From: Haemonchus contortus
Lineage: Eukaryota > Nematoda > Chromadorea > Rhabditida > Trichostrongylidae
Reading direction: 5' to 3'
Assembly: GCA_000469685.2 (NCBI GenBank)
Contig: LS997564.1
Location: 26,712,459 to 26,776,458, forward strand
DNA: 64,000 nt
Shown: piece by piece, positions 53,195-64,000 of the stretch
Position numbering within the stretch: position 1 is the first letter of the stretch
Layout: each line of letters begins with the position of its first letter
The notes under the pieces: model-generated
What the model was told of the DNA's origin: nothing
Seen by the model: the letters and a program-made list of their open reading frames with translations, nothing else
The model's database searches: none
Made by a program: the position numbers and the translations under genes

Positions 53195-54056
53195 TATACA
53201 AACTATACCGATATTATAGCCGTTATATCTAGTATAGTCGTTTAAGTTCTTCGTCACTGTATTTGCCACAACTACAGCGATCGGATACCAGAGCTTTATT
53301 GCGTCAAGCAGAGAAACCTCAAACTTGGGTAATTAAACCATGAAAGATACATGCGAAAGGCAAGAGTTATCATATATACGAAAGGCACAACTTATTGAGG
53401 ATATGGCTTACGAGATTCATACATACGAGATTGATACGAGATACAAATATAAAGCTGAAGAAGTTAAATAAAAGCGTAGTTCTACTTTATCAGCGTATGA
53501 GCATGAGAGAATAAATGAATATTTCTTAAGCGTAGTAAAGAGCTATATGAAGAGTAATCGTGAGCAATACAAAAGGCGTAATGAAAGCGGCAAAACCTCG
53601 AAGGCAACTGGCCTCGGTCTTTGTCCTGCCAATCTTATATAGGCGAGGTTTATATACAGTCCCGCACACCGGGAATGTGGCATTTTGTGAGAAGTTTGGG
53701 AAAGGTTAGATCGAGATGAGAAAGTCGGAAAAAAGGATGTGAAAGTTAAGATAAGTGAATGCGTCGACTCGATGCGCCAGAGTTGTGATGGGAACCGTGA
53801 TACAATAGCATTGAAGAAGCTAAGGTCGTGGGAGACATGGCTGATGACTGACGAATTGACTGGACCATGGCAGCTCTTTTGTTTGACTCGTAGTTGCACT
53901 TGTATAGTCCTCAGCCAGCTGCGAGACGCCATTGTGCCATATTCACCCTGTGTGGTCTGGTAACTGAAATCAAGTCACTTGTCATGCGTTATGAGTCATG
54001 TTCAAGATTGATTGAATTAATGAGAAAATTATCAAAAATCGCGTGTTACCGCGATA
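53195..54056 (-). repeat. 5' LTR of the BEL/Pao element
   Basis: The coding-strand start is TATCGCGGTAACACG and the end is ATAGTTTGTATA. TATA-box candidates are TATATAAA at 53649-53656 and TATATAAG near 53634-53642. It is identical to the other LTR. Confidence 0.95.
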
Positions 54057-54189
54057 GAACTGACTACCAGGGGTTTAAAATCCATGCCTAGTGGAAGCTC
54101 TCGGGATAGCGGTTCTCATTCCAGTCCGTAGTCGTGAGTCCCGGTGTGAGGCTCTTTATCCCTTTTTCTTAACCCGATCTTGGCGTTAG

Positions 54190-54489
54190 GGCGGATGTGG
54201 TGTAGTGGCAAGTGGCGCACTAAATCACACGTACCCTCGGGGCTCGAATCCCGGATCGATGCCCGCCTAGGCCAAACCAAGCCTTCCATCCCTCAGAGGT
54301 CCGTCAATTGGTACGAGACTCGTCTGGGAGGATAAAAGCACTGACTTGTACATCGGCCGGCCACCGCAAGTGATTATATACATAGGACACATACGCACTC
54401 ATTACGCCACTACGATTCTGAGTGAGAGTCGAGTGCGGGGCGCATCCCTTCGACGGGACTGATCAACGCGAAAAACATTATTCTTTTAC
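54190..54489 (+). repeat. tRNA-derived SINE with 11-bp target duplication
   Basis: The A box is near 54196-54210 (GTGGTGTAGTGGCAAGTGGC) and the B box near 54238-54252 (GGGGCTCGAATCCC). The body and tail match the copy at 4830. CTTGGCGTTAG flanks it at 54179-54189 and 54490-54500. Confidence 0.9.
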
Positions 54490-54522
54490 CTTGGCGTTAG
54501 AACTACCGACTGTGACTTTATA

Positions 54523-55427
54523 TTAGGTGTGTGCATTAATTTCCGCCGTTTCTCGCGTGCAAAAACATACTTATTACAAAATTAAAACTAAATGTATACT
54601 AACCAATGTATTGCCCATCGTTAGCTACAACTTCTTGCCATCTTTTTGGTATCTTGTTGACTCCGGGACTAAAGAAGTCTTCATCTTTTGAGGCAATCCA
54701 GTCATCCACCCATTTTCGCACTTCATCGGCATTCCGGAAGCGTGTATCTGCTAAACTGACTTGCATGGACCGGTATAGGTGGTCATCAGAAAGAGGAAGA
54801 CCCGGAGAGTATGCGGGCTGAACAAGCTGGTCCCATCCAACAACTGCACTTTTTTTATAGGGACATTCTTCGCAAAATGGGGTTTGGCATGTTCGAGGTG
54901 GAACGGCACCTCATGATATTTTCTTGCGATAATGTGAGCTTTTAGGTGAGAGCATCCTACAAACAGTCAAGTTGGTCTTCGTAGCGGTCAGCAGTAACAG
55001 TTTCGTTCGGGCTCAGCAGCTCATAGTTCAAATCACCCTTTTGATCCCACCACCAAATGCTCGATGCATTACTTTTTGCTTTCTGCTTTCCTTGCAAACT
55101 CTCGAGTAAAGAGAAACCATCTCAGGAGGTTTATTCAGATGGAGCTTGTCCTCTATAAGTATTAAAAAGCATCGGGTGGGTTCAATTCCAGTTTCCTTGA
55201 AACAAAAAACAGCAGGAGAAGGGCCTCCCGGGGAGACGGTTTATCATGTTTCATGACGAATCAGTCTGGGAGCAACGGGATTTTGAGGAAAAACTGATCT
55301 GTCTGGCCTTAAGTAGGTAGCTAATACCCTATCGTACAGAATATGACCAGATTCACAGGTGAGCCTCTATTATGGTTCGCGCAACGACCCTTTGAAGACG
55401 GCGGCGGAAATTAATGCACACACCTAA
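54523..55427 (-). mobile_element. Mariner element, internally deleted (0.9 kb)
   Basis: Terminal inverted repeats start TTAGGTGTGTGCATTAATTTCC and are flanked by TA (54521-54522, 55428-55429), as for Tc1/mariner. At 905 bases it is shorter than the usual 1.3 kb, so internal sequence is missing. Confidence 0.88.
54600..55080 (-). pseudogene. Mariner transposase C-terminal remnant
   Basis: Reverse frames give WWDQKGDLNYELLSPNETV and TADRYEDQLDCL near 54960-55060, GWDQLVQPAYSPGLPLSDDH near 54790-54840, and KWVDDWIASKDEDFF...PKRWQEVVANDGQYIG near 54605-54720. These are the ordered C-terminal blocks of mariner transposases. The SPDLAPSD-type catalytic block is altered and frames are broken, so it is inactive. 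Confidence 0.85.
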
Positions 55428-55429
55428 TA

Positions 55430-55850
55430 GGAGGTGTTTTCCACGCTCAAGAATTTTCCGGGGTCCACATGGAATGCTTCCGGCCCCTCTTTATCGTAAC
55501 CTGTTGTTGTTGCCTAGGCCACGAAGAGAAGGAAAGACTAGCTTGATGCGCAATCCTGCTTTCCCCAATCCTGTTGTTTTTGGGACAGCCTGCTACGCCA
55601 ATAAGATTTTGGCAGCCCCTCTTAAGCGATACTACCCAATGCTGTCGTAATGGGAACTCTGGGAAGAATGAGGTCCATTCATATTACTATTGTTGTCATA
55701 TGGGTACCAACGAGTAACTTGCCAAACATTGACATGAGAGCTGGATAAGCCTGAATTAGATTTCCAGACTATCCCAGAGTGAACAGGAAATTTTCGCATC
55801 GAACGAATCGCCTACAGGCTACTTTCCGCCTAATCAATCGCAATTTTCAG
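55430..55850. other. Stretch without a recognised feature
   Basis: Between the mariner end and the candidate exon no motif or repeat was recognised. Confidence 0.3.
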
Positions 55851-56002
55851 CGAGTCGATGTGAAGGATACCATCCGGATATCGCCCACTCATCACCAGCG
55901 CATGCGTGGATACACCTGTGAGGAGATAGATGACACGAATCGGTTCTACGCAGCAGAAAAAGGGACTATCCCTGAATCCACCTGTGCCATGTGGGAGCAC
56001 CG
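55851..56002 (+). CDS. Candidate single exon, gene unknown
   Basis: A strong acceptor (CAATTTTCAG) precedes 50 open codons (VDVKDTIRISPTHHQRMRGY, CEEIDDTNRFYAAEKG, TCAMWEHR) and a possible donor CG|GTGACT. It could be an upstream exon of the GATA gene, but its end phase (2) does not join directly to the exon at 61162, so another exon would be needed. A TGA directly after the donor makes it a possible terminal exon instead. Confidence 0.35.
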
Positions 56003-56249
56003 GTGACTTTTCGTGATTTATTCCCTATTCACCACTCCGGATCGCACCAGTTACCCCTTCACCAAATGACTAGAGATTCTTCCGTGGGACGAAACCTCCA
56101 GTGAAGGAGATCCTCGGAGAAGTACCAATAAGGATTGAAAGTCCTTTCTCCCCTCCTCCTAAAATAACTGTAATACAAAAATCATCAGGTCGAGTAAAAA
56201 GTTTTGATCGAGATTTCACTTTTACTTCAGAATCTCTCATTTTCGTGAA

Positions 56250-56585
56250 AAGATTTCAATCCCTATGTGGTCTTAATCGTGGTTCACAACATGGGTCCAG
56301 CGAACCACCAGTTTTCGAAGCCCAGAACTGTGGCTGCCGCACCCGTAATGCTCTGTCCAAGTCGGTCAACTCGTGGGGTACCCATCTTGAGAGTATATCG
56401 CAATAGCCGAGGCCGCGGAGATGGATGGTGATAGTTTCCTGGCTGCACACGAATGCCGTCGACAAACCGCGAATGGTAGCATTTGGCTTCTCCACTAGAG
56501 CAGTGCGCAAAGTTCCATCATTTAGGGCAGGGGTGTCCAGTACGAGGTTAATCTTCGAACAAAATATTGCTTGATTGAAATCGCT
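56250..56585 (-). pseudogene. Mariner transposase N-terminal remnant
   Basis: The reverse frame reads LRTALVEKPNATIRGLSTAF, SQETITIHLRGLGY and SRWVPHELTDLDRALRVR. This matches the helix-turn-helix and WVPHEL block of mariner transposases. No catalytic domain follows and I see no terminal repeats, so it is a separate, older fragment from the element at 54523. Confidence 0.65.
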
Positions 56586-56639
56586 GATACTAACGACGTA
56601 CCATGGGTTGAGGTACGATGTATTGTCTGAATGCACCAC

Positions 56640-57760
56640 AGGGCAGCCGTTTGTGGATTATGGCCCCACAGAAATTAGAAGTTAGACGATAGCTCTCAGA
56701 CAGCTCCGGTCGACTGAAGTCATAGTAGCGAAGCACTTGCAAGGACATGCTTATGTATCTTCCCGAGTACAGGTCCAGGAACGGTCTACCATAATCTATT
56801 ACAAAATCATTTCGAGTGGTAATCCGAAGGAATCTGGAAAAGGATGAACGCTCCCATTAGATGTTCTTACTCAGCCTAATTTATGTAATTTTGACGTTAG
56901 TCAGGTCGAGCTGAAGCCCTACCTTAGATTCTGACAAAAAACTAATTTTTGGGCTAATTGGTAGGGCTTTGAAAAACCTTTAAGTATTCTTTAGACCCTT
57001 CTCGACAGGGCATTATTGTTAAAGGCAGTGTTTAGAAAAAAGTTAGGGTACCCTTTTTTGACGGGAATTGATAGGACTACTCTAGAATAAAGCGATAACA
57101 ACGAAACAAGCGCAAAAACGATGAACAAAAATAATTATAAAGGGTCAAAAAAAGAGCTGGAAAGGGGGGTTGGACGTATTTCACATTGAAAAAACGACGG
57201 TTAGGGAGTGTTCGCGCGAAAATGCACGAACGCAACGCAATGTCCGCAATACAGACAACACATCGAAATTAACGGAGTTTCTGAAATAAAAAAAAACATT
57301 TGCATGCAATAATCTACACAAAATATGTTAAAATCTTCAATAAACTTACGAGAAAAGTTAAAGAATGATACCGTAAAAAATTAGTAACAAAAAAAAACAA
57401 ACGATACGCGAATAATAGAAATAACAGCCGAATACTAGCCCCTGTGCGAGGCGGTCGACCAGCTGATCATTCCTGGCAATTTGCCGACCTGCGTATCGAT
57501 TTTTCGCCAACTTCGCTCCAATGCGAAAGTGGTGAAGGAAAATTCGAGCCCGTAGCCAGCCTAGCGAGGGGCGGAGGCATCCCGTCCCCCAAAGTTCCTG
57601 GCCTTATCGTGCCCTATCCAGCTGTTTTCCGACCTAATTCCTGCACAAATGGTATCAGAGGGGGCTTCGAATCCAAACCATGTGCAAATCTCCGAAACAA
57701 TTTTTCCGTGAACACTGCCTTTAAAGGAAATTCATTTGGTGAATAAATGGAGCTTGACCA
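56640..57760. other. Stretch without a supported gene
   Basis: A-rich sequence occupies 57230-57420. No motif or splice pattern is convincing. Confidence 0.35.
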
Positions 57761-57763
57761 TTC

Positions 57764-57857
57764 CATCTTGGGTATCAAATCTAGAGGAGTATTTAATCTA
57801 GAGAAAACCCATCTTTGGTATTGAATCTAGAGGGGTAAATTATCTAGAGAAAGCTTT
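57764..57857 (+). repeat. Short tandem duplication, about 47-base unit
   Basis: The sequence from CATCTTGGGTATCAAATCTA (57765) is repeated with small changes from CATCTTTGGTATTGAATCTA (57811). Each unit contains two TCTAGAG words. Confidence 0.7.
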
Positions 57858-57875
57858 CAGAGTCGGGAGAAACCT

Positions 57876-60800
57876 AACAAGGAGGGTCTTTAAGGGCGTG
57901 GGACGCTTTTTGAAAATGGTTTTTCGCATGGTATAGAGGCATGAGCACTGGGCATCCTACTTTATATGATTCGCTATGTGTGTCTGTTGGTGTGTCGGTG
58001 TGTTTGTGTGAGTGTTTGTTTGTGTGTGTCGGTGTGTGTGTCTGACCGGAAATTCACAACTCCTGTCCCCGTGGACCTAAAGCGTTCGAATTTGGCAGGA
58101 GTAAGGGGGCAGAATTTGAACACCCATGGTAGGTGGGTAAGTGGCAGGACCGGACCCCGTTCACAGGGAGCAGGTTGTGCGCGACAGAAATTTTAGGTCG
58201 CAAATTCATAACTCCTGCTCCAGTGGACCCAAAGCGTTCAAAATTGGCAGGAGTAATGAGGCAGCATAGAAACACTTATGATAGGTGGTAGGAGCAGACC
58301 CCATGCACAGGGAGCGGGGCGTTGGCGATATTAATTTCGGGCCGCAAATTCATAACTCCTGTTTACGTGGACCTAGAGTGTTCGAATTTGGTAGATACAC
58401 GCTTTCCGTATTACCAGTAGAATCTCAGCATTCTAATAGGTGATGCAGGATATGACGGGATCGTAGGTACTCGGTGACAGGAACTGATGATAGCTGATAA
58501 GAGAAGATGATGGACCCAAGAGTGCCATCTATCGATCGAAATCCTAACATCATCGGAATCTACGATGTAGCTTTGACCGTTCAGTATGTTTCATTCGATA
58601 AGACGAGATGGTAGAGGAGGGTGACAAAACTGAGAGGTAAGTGCAGCGATAGGGACCCATTGGCGCAATACGATAAGCAGATTAGAACTTTGTTCAGTTC
58701 ATACTAATAGATTACGACCGCTACCCAGCAGATTTGTGATTCAATGAAAGATCCTCTTCGCTCGATGTCATTTGCGACAAAGCTTATTCGACCGCCTGTA
58801 ATCTAGAATTCTCAGTAAATGATATCTCCGTAAAGAGAAGGGTCCATTGATAAAAAATATCTGATAACGGTGCTATCATCACTCAGAATATCTCCACAGC
58901 ATCATCTTTGATTGTCTAGCAGTTGGATTTTTGATGGATATTTATTGCAAAGATAGAGAGCAGAAGTTCGAGACTTCCAATCGAAGTCGTAAGCATCGAC
59001 TTCAACTAAATACCATTTGCACTGCCCTTTCAGTCCTGTGTCAAATTTCGTATACGGGAGACTGCCATTTGTTCCAAAAAAGGAGCAGAGAGTTAGACTT
59101 ACTACAACTATCAATAAGAGGGAAGCTTTCGATTTCTGTTGTGTCGAAGAAGGATTTCGAGCTCCCTTTCAGTCTCATACCCTCACTCAGCTAAACACGG
59201 AAAAAACTTAAAGACTATAAACTTTAAAAAAAGGAATAAAATTTTTCAATTCAACATTTCTCGGCATAGCGTGTTTGACACAATAAGGAGGAGAGCCTGA
59301 CGTTAGCCGGGCGATCCGACTGGTAGAACTATGGTCCATTTTCGCTAAATGGCCTTCTGAATGCCAAAAAAGGAGTGGAAGTGTTTTTGTCAAAAATTTC
59401 CGTTTCAACCCACTAAGCGTCGTTTGTTTCATTGATGGCGTCGACTGTCCGCACAGTAGGAGGCTCAAGTGGACCGCGCATTGATAATAACGTGAACGGT
59501 GGCCAAAAAAGGGACCCACATGTTGAAAAGTGCGGGGAAGTTTCATATAGGCTGCCATGGTTGAGCAGCTAGCAGCGACGGATGGTGTGATGGATAGCGA
59601 TGTGGACTTCGAATTGGGACGGTTAGGCTGAGTTGATGGTTCGGATTCTCGAAGCCATGCCGTTTTTGCATTTTGGGCTGCCACCTCCAGATTGTCTCCA
59701 TATTGCACTAGGGCCAAGGCAATGAGCCAGAGAGGTGGAAGTGCACGACTTGGCCGGCCTGGCCCGCCACCTAGTCGTATTCGATCTCCAGGCATACTTG
59801 GTACCAGGGCCACTGCATGGAACGCACAATGCATTCCTCCGCACCTCGTTCACTCCTAGGACTGATGCCAAAAGCGTCTGTTAAGTTTAAAACAGGCAAG
59901 GCAGGCCAAGGCAATGAGCAATGAGCTCGGGATCATCGTCGGGACGGGAGCCAATGAGCAGTCCAACTCGATTCCGTGTCCTATGTCTTCGACGCTTCCA
60001 ACGTGTCTAGAGCGAACGACATCCGCAAATGATATCCGATTCCACACAGGTTCGGTTTAGGACGCCGTCGTGGCTCGGCGTTCACGTTTTTAGTCGGTGC
60101 CATCTTTCGAGATGGACAGTGTCTCATCGAGGACTTCTCGGTCGTGCCTGAGAAGGCGGCCATGGGCCGTAGAAGGCAGCACCTCATTCGGCTTTTGGTG
60201 CATCTGACGCGGAACAGCTACGCTTCACCAAACCGGCTCTGTTAGGGCAGAACTACACAGTCAGTACGTAGGTGGCAATCTACTTTGGTATGGTGTCCAT
60301 GAACAGGTTCCTGTGGTTCGGCTGCGGATGTGGATTCCATCGAGGGAATCTCAGCCAGGCGTTCGGTTTTCGAGTTTGCGATCGAGGTTCACGCCTGAAA
60401 GAACACTCACAGACTTGTCAATTAAAAAAATCATGGAGTGGGTTCCGGTACTCAGGAAATGATGAAAGATCCCTCTATCCCTGCAATATTCAGTTACATA
60501 CATAAATAACATTGAAGGTCACGGCCAATGTACATGCATACAGACCACTGTTTTAAACTTAACAGACGCTTTTGGCATGCAATGGCACTGGTACCAAGTA
60601 TGCCTGGAGATCGAATACGACTAGGTGGCGGGCCAGCCTAGTCGTGCACCTCCACCTCTCTGGCTCATTGCTTTGGCCCTAGTGCAATATGGAGGCAATC
60701 TGGAGGTTGCAGCAAAAAATGCAAAAACGTCAGGGCTTCGAGAATTCGAACCGTCAACCCAGCCTAGCCGTCCCAAGTCGAAGTCCACATCGCTAAGAAC

Positions 60801-61146
60801 CACACCACCCGTCGCCGCTAGCTGCTCAACCATGGGCAGCCTACATAAAACTTTCCCGCACTTTTCGATATGCGGGTCCCTTTTTTTGGCTACCGTTCAC
60901 GTTATTTTCATTGCGCAGCCCACTGGCGCCTTCTACTGTGCGAACAGTCGACGCCATGAATGAAACAAATGGCGCTTAATGGGATAAAACGGCAATTTCT
61001 GTGACAAGAACATTTCCACTCCTTTTTGGTATTGAGAAGGCCATTAAGTGGAAATAGACAATAGTTCTATACTCAGTGCTCATGTCCCTATACCACGCAA
61101 AAAACCTTTTTCAAAAAGCGTCCAACGCCTAGAAAGATCTTCCTTG
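57876..61146. mobile_element. Inverted-repeat element interrupted by a Helitron
   Basis: The left arm (57876-57954 plus 59324-59895) and right arm (60548-61146) are inverted copies. The 652-base spacer (59896-60547) carries no recognised transposase. Removing the Helitron gives an element of about 1.9 kb. Arms differ by many substitutions and small indels, so it is older than the BEL insertion. Its right end lies about 15 bases from the GATA exon. Confidence 0.8.
57955..59323 (+). mobile_element. Non-autonomous Helitron, 1.37 kb, nested in the inverted-repeat element
   Basis: It starts A|TCCTACTTTATATGATTCGC at 57955 and ends with a hairpin (CCTGAC GTTA GCCGGG, 59296-59311) and GATCCGACTGG|T at 59323. 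Tandem units begin near 58051, 58199 and 58345. The opposite arm of the host element provides the unoccupied site between 61069 and 61070. Confidence 0.88.
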
Positions 61147-61161
61147 TAAGTGCAAGTTTAG

Positions 61162-62363
61162 GCGGCGGCGAATGAAAACATGGAATGTACCAACTGTGGA
61201 ACGAAGAGCACAAGTGCATGGAGGAGAAGTGCTGAAGGGAAAAGTGAATGCAAGTAAGAACTACGAAAACTGTTTACAAATGTTTGAAATTTCCTGACCT
61301 TCTTAGATGAGAGGCAATTATGCTCATAAGCTTGTTCATTTCCTCATACACACACACTCTGTCGTTGGCTGTGCTCTTTCTAGCAGGGATTTTTTGTATA
61401 AGCAAAAACAAGCATTTTTCCTCGAGAACCTTGGTGATTTATATTCATTTCAGTGCATGTAATTTATTCTTCCGCAAGAATGGAAGGAAGCGGCCTGCGT
61501 CAATGCGTCGTGATACAATCGCGCGACGTTACCGCCTTTCACGTTGTGATCTGTGTGCTGCCGAAGCTCAAGGAGGGCAAGTTGGCCTTGCACAGTTCCA
61601 GAAGGCAACTGTACGGAATAGACGGAACGGAAAGACTTCAACAAAAACGCCAGCACAGCTACCAAACGACGCACTTCTTTCCTCAGCACTTTCAGTTAAA
61701 TCGGAACAAATCGTTTCCCGCGACCCATCATATTTTGTTGCGCATCCGGAGTTTCCACCGAATTTTCCCCCATTCATTCCACCAAACGTAGAATACAACC
61801 ACCAGAACTCTCCGATGATGAGATACGCCACGGATCGTCCAAGTTTTGACTTTGTCAATGTCGAACAGCCGTCTAATCCTTTGAATGACGGGCAGGTTTG
61901 CTACGCAAGACATTCACATAGCCTCGTGAGGTCATCAGATGGCAAAATCTATAGACAACATCTTCTTGTGAATCCGGAATCTGGCGTACAAGTGGAGGTG
62001 TGCAAGCGAGAAACGGTTCATGAAGGGGCTGCCAGCAGCCAAGGCAATGTGAGCTCTCATGATGTCAATACTCACTATGAGCAGCTCGAACAGCCAACGC
62101 ACCAGTATGGAGACTTTTCCGGTGATAAGAAAGTCGTAAAAAATGAGCTGATAAGCAGCCCTCGTTTGGAGAATCATTGTGAAGGAGCGTATAAAATTAT
62201 GATGAAGGAAGGCACTGAGGATGGCTTTCTGACCCGCTCCACATCGGCTCCTGGTGCCCTAGTTGAAACCCAGCATGAAGACACACCATCACAAGGCAAT
62301 TCGTTCGATCTTTTGGGTAATACTCACGAGGATGAGAATGTGCTTGTCTTCCGATCTCTTTGA
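61162..62363 (+). CDS. GATA-type zinc-finger transcription factor, C-terminal exons
   Basis: Exon 61162-61253 (after AAGTTTAG, donor GTAAGA) encodes ECTNCGTKSTSAWRRSAEGK and the third cysteine. Exon 61454-62363 (after TTCATTTCAG) continues ACNLFFRKNGRKRPASMRRD. Joining them in phase completes a C-x2-C-x17-C-x2-C GATA finger with its basic tail; the intron is 200 bases. An ATG at 61180 could start the protein (327 aa), but it is two residues from the first zinc ligand, so upstream exons are likely. After the finger there are about 280 residues without a known domain, rich in Ser, Pro and His. The CNLFFRKN form recalls nematode ELT-3-like factors (from memory; paralogue not certain). It would bind WGATAR sites in the nucleus. 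Confidence 0.88.
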
Positions 62364-62521
62364 TCTTTTTCAGCAATTCTAGTAATCGCTACAGTTTTAT
62401 AAGGTTTGTTTAATAAGCCTTTTGCCAGATGTGATTACTCGACATACTCACTCTCATGTTGTTGAAAGCCTTTTCGAGAAAATTTTGTATTTAGTTGTGA
62501 TTGTTTGTCATAGTTGATTGT

Positions 62522-62527
62522 AATAAA
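62522..62527 (+). terminator. Polyadenylation signal of the GATA gene
   Basis: AATAAA, 159 bases after the stop codon, in TA-rich sequence. It marks a 3' UTR of roughly 180 bases. Confidence 0.7.
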
Positions 62528-62545
62528 TTTGTTTTATGAACTCTA

Positions 62546-62969
62546 GGATGCACTGGGTTTATATGGTATGCGATGTTAGCGGGGCTGGGCCTGTGTGACC
62601 GTCGACAAAAACCAGAGTAAGTTGAGCTGATTGAGTTCACTGTTCTACTCAAGGATGTTCTAAAGTCACTTGCACAGCTTCAAAATACATTAATGCTTTC
62701 CACAGCCCAGTCGAGCGACCTCATCGTGGTGAAGTTGTGGTAAACATTGCTCTCGATGAAGGTGGTCTTTACTCACCATCCTGTCTAATATTTCAATGCA
62801 CAAACAAAAGCACACAGCGTAATGACTACCACCCAGTATCCCTTGTATGGGTAGTGCTCTTGGTGTTAGTCTCTCGTTTTCCGCTTTTTAATCACTTCTG
62901 AAAAGCTTTTGTTACGGATGAACATCAAGCAATTGCGGATACCTTTACTACTTCTAAAATCTTTGAAGA
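62546..62969. other. Intergenic stretch after the GATA gene
   Basis: No gene or repeat recognised. Confidence 0.35.
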
Positions 62970-63560
62970 TCCCTCTCATTTATAAAACAGAAACTTGATG
63001 TGTCGGTTTGTAGGTTTCTCTGTTTGTCGGCCTGTCCGTCCGCGAAACATATTATTACAACAAAGGTAGTGATATGGGAAATCTTGCTCTATCCTACACT
63101 TCCTTCTTATAGGCAAGACATTTAATTGGTGGGTAGATTAATGGAGTAGAGTGAGTACTGCGAAGTGAAGCGAGTGATGTGAAGTGAAGTGGGTACTTCA
63201 AAGCAGTGATTTCGGTCTGTACACGCATCGTGCTATGTACTTCTTTACAAAAATCGGAGCTGAGGGGGGACCTTTGTTTTTTTTCAACGTTATTTCAACA
63301 TAAGGAGGTTAGTCCATAATTGTGCTCATCAACGTTTCTTAGCCGAGAACATACAGGTTTTTGCTCTGTTTTTGAGGAAAGGGGTACCGAGGTGGGTGAG
63401 ACCTCCACCCCGCCGCTCCTCCCCTACTGAGGCCTAGCTTGGAACCATATTCATTCGCCTAGAACCGTTTCTAAGTACAGGTCAGGTCGGCTACGTCTCC
63501 TCTGCATTCTAACACTCAATGTTGGATAAAAGAAACAGCAACCCAACCCGAATAAAATAA
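62970..63560 (+). mobile_element. Helitron-derived element, short subfamily, 3' end lost
   Basis: It starts A|TCCCTCTCATTTATAAAACAG and shares GTGTCGGTTTG and, near 63428-63540, a block (CTAGAACCGTTTCTAAGTACAGG) with the copy at 8819-9140. The hairpin and CTRR end are not seen, so the boundary is approximate. Confidence 0.5.
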
Positions 63561-63694
63561 TGACACCGCTAATGAGTCTGAACCTTCTCAACATGTGGTA
63601 GTAACAGCTCAAACAACATGTGCCAGACATTAGTTTTAAACCATCATGTCGGAAAGAAATCAAATAAATGAGATTCTCTTTTACCCTGTCCTTC

Positions 63695-63775
63695 CGTGTG
63701 GGCGTTGAATGCGTGGGCGCATCCCTCAGAAGGGTTGGTTATCGCCCCAAGCCTTTATCCTCTTTATCCTTTGTT
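63695..63775 (+). repeat. SINE 3' fragment
   Basis: The words GGGCGCATCCCTCAGAAGGG and GCCTTTATCCTCTTTATCC match the 3' body and tail of the SINE at 4830. The tRNA-like head is absent. Confidence 0.65.
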
Positions 63776-64000
63776 TGTGTGTGTCAACCGTGCTTCTCAT
63801 CTCCCCAGGGTCAGTCAGTAGTTTAATAAATTACTTTGAGAGGGTAAAAGTGTGAACTGTACGGTGCGTGCAGTCTAGAGTCACTGACGCAATCTCTCAT
63901 TAAGAAAGCTCAATTTTTTATTCGTATTTGGTAAACTTGATAGCGTAATGCTTAAAATAAAGCAAATACTGGAACAGATAATAGAAACGACTCTGAGAAA

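Larger units (their letters stand above)
42785..54056 (-). mobile_element. BEL/Pao LTR retroelement with envelope-like region, complete, recent insertion
   Basis: Two 862-base LTRs (42785-43646 and 53195-54056) are identical by direct reading. GAACT occurs directly outside both ends (42780-42784 and 54057-54061), a 5-bp target duplication as expected for BEL/Pao. From 5' to 3' on the minus strand: LTR, primer site, gag-pol-env frame, accessory frame, LTR. Identical LTRs and an open polyprotein frame mean the insertion is young and perhaps still capable of moving. Related nematode elements with envelope genes are Tas and Cer7. Confidence 0.95.

Noticed and set aside
59208..60963. Proteins of 208 and 112 residues sharing LWLIALALVQYG and EVAA blocks
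   Set aside because: The two are the inverted arms of the repeat element read in opposite directions; neither has a recognisable domain.
1..64000. CRISPR arrays, bacterial operons, ribosome binding sites or riboswitches
   Set aside because: No regularly spaced direct repeats of CRISPR type were seen, and exon structure and retroelements show a eukaryotic genome.

Overview
The window looks like nuclear DNA of a clade V parasitic nematode, most likely a hookworm or close strongylid. The reasons are nematode-style short exons with TTTCAG/TTTTAG acceptors, a BEL/Pao element with a phlebovirus-like envelope region (as in nematode Tas and Cer7), an RTE reverse transcriptase resembling hookworm copies, and Kunitz/lustrin and GATA-type host genes. 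Species is inference; no ribosomal or mitochondrial marker is present.

Host genes. (1) A minus-strand secreted-type Kunitz/lustrin cysteine-rich protein was rebuilt from sixteen small exons between 22369 and 8155. All phases agree and the total is 1839 nt, or 613 codons including the stop; its 5' end was not found. (2) An unrecognised plus-strand gene has five phase-compatible exons from 24168 to 35351. One intron of 10.1 kb is filled with Helitrons and a CR1 LINE. (3) A plus-strand GATA zinc-finger gene has its finger split over two exons (61162-61253 and 61454-62363). These three account for almost all the host coding sequence I can support.

Layout. 1-5690: an RTE LINE pseudogene interrupted by a full-length CR1 LINE, itself interrupted by a tRNA-derived SINE. 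5690-8150: no gene seen. 8155-22369: the Kunitz gene, with SINEs, a Helitron and a Mutator-like MITE in its introns. 24168-35351: the unrecognised gene, with Helitrons and a LINE in its large intron. 35689-38925: a 3.2 kb foldback element. 38926-42784: mostly featureless, with one Helitron. 42785-54056: an 11.3 kb retrovirus-like BEL/Pao element on the minus strand with identical LTRs. 54190-61146: SINE, mariner remnants, and an inverted-repeat element carrying a Helitron. 61162-62545: the GATA gene. The end holds an old Helitron and a SINE fragment.

The most notable object is the BEL/Pao element. One uninterrupted 2632-codon frame joins gag, protease, reverse transcriptase, RNase H, integrase and an envelope-like region. 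A second frame between env and the 3' LTR encodes an acidic protein with three zinc-knuckle-like motifs. It sits behind a consensus splice acceptor, where retroviruses carry accessory genes. Identical LTRs and a perfect 5-bp target duplication indicate a recent insertion.
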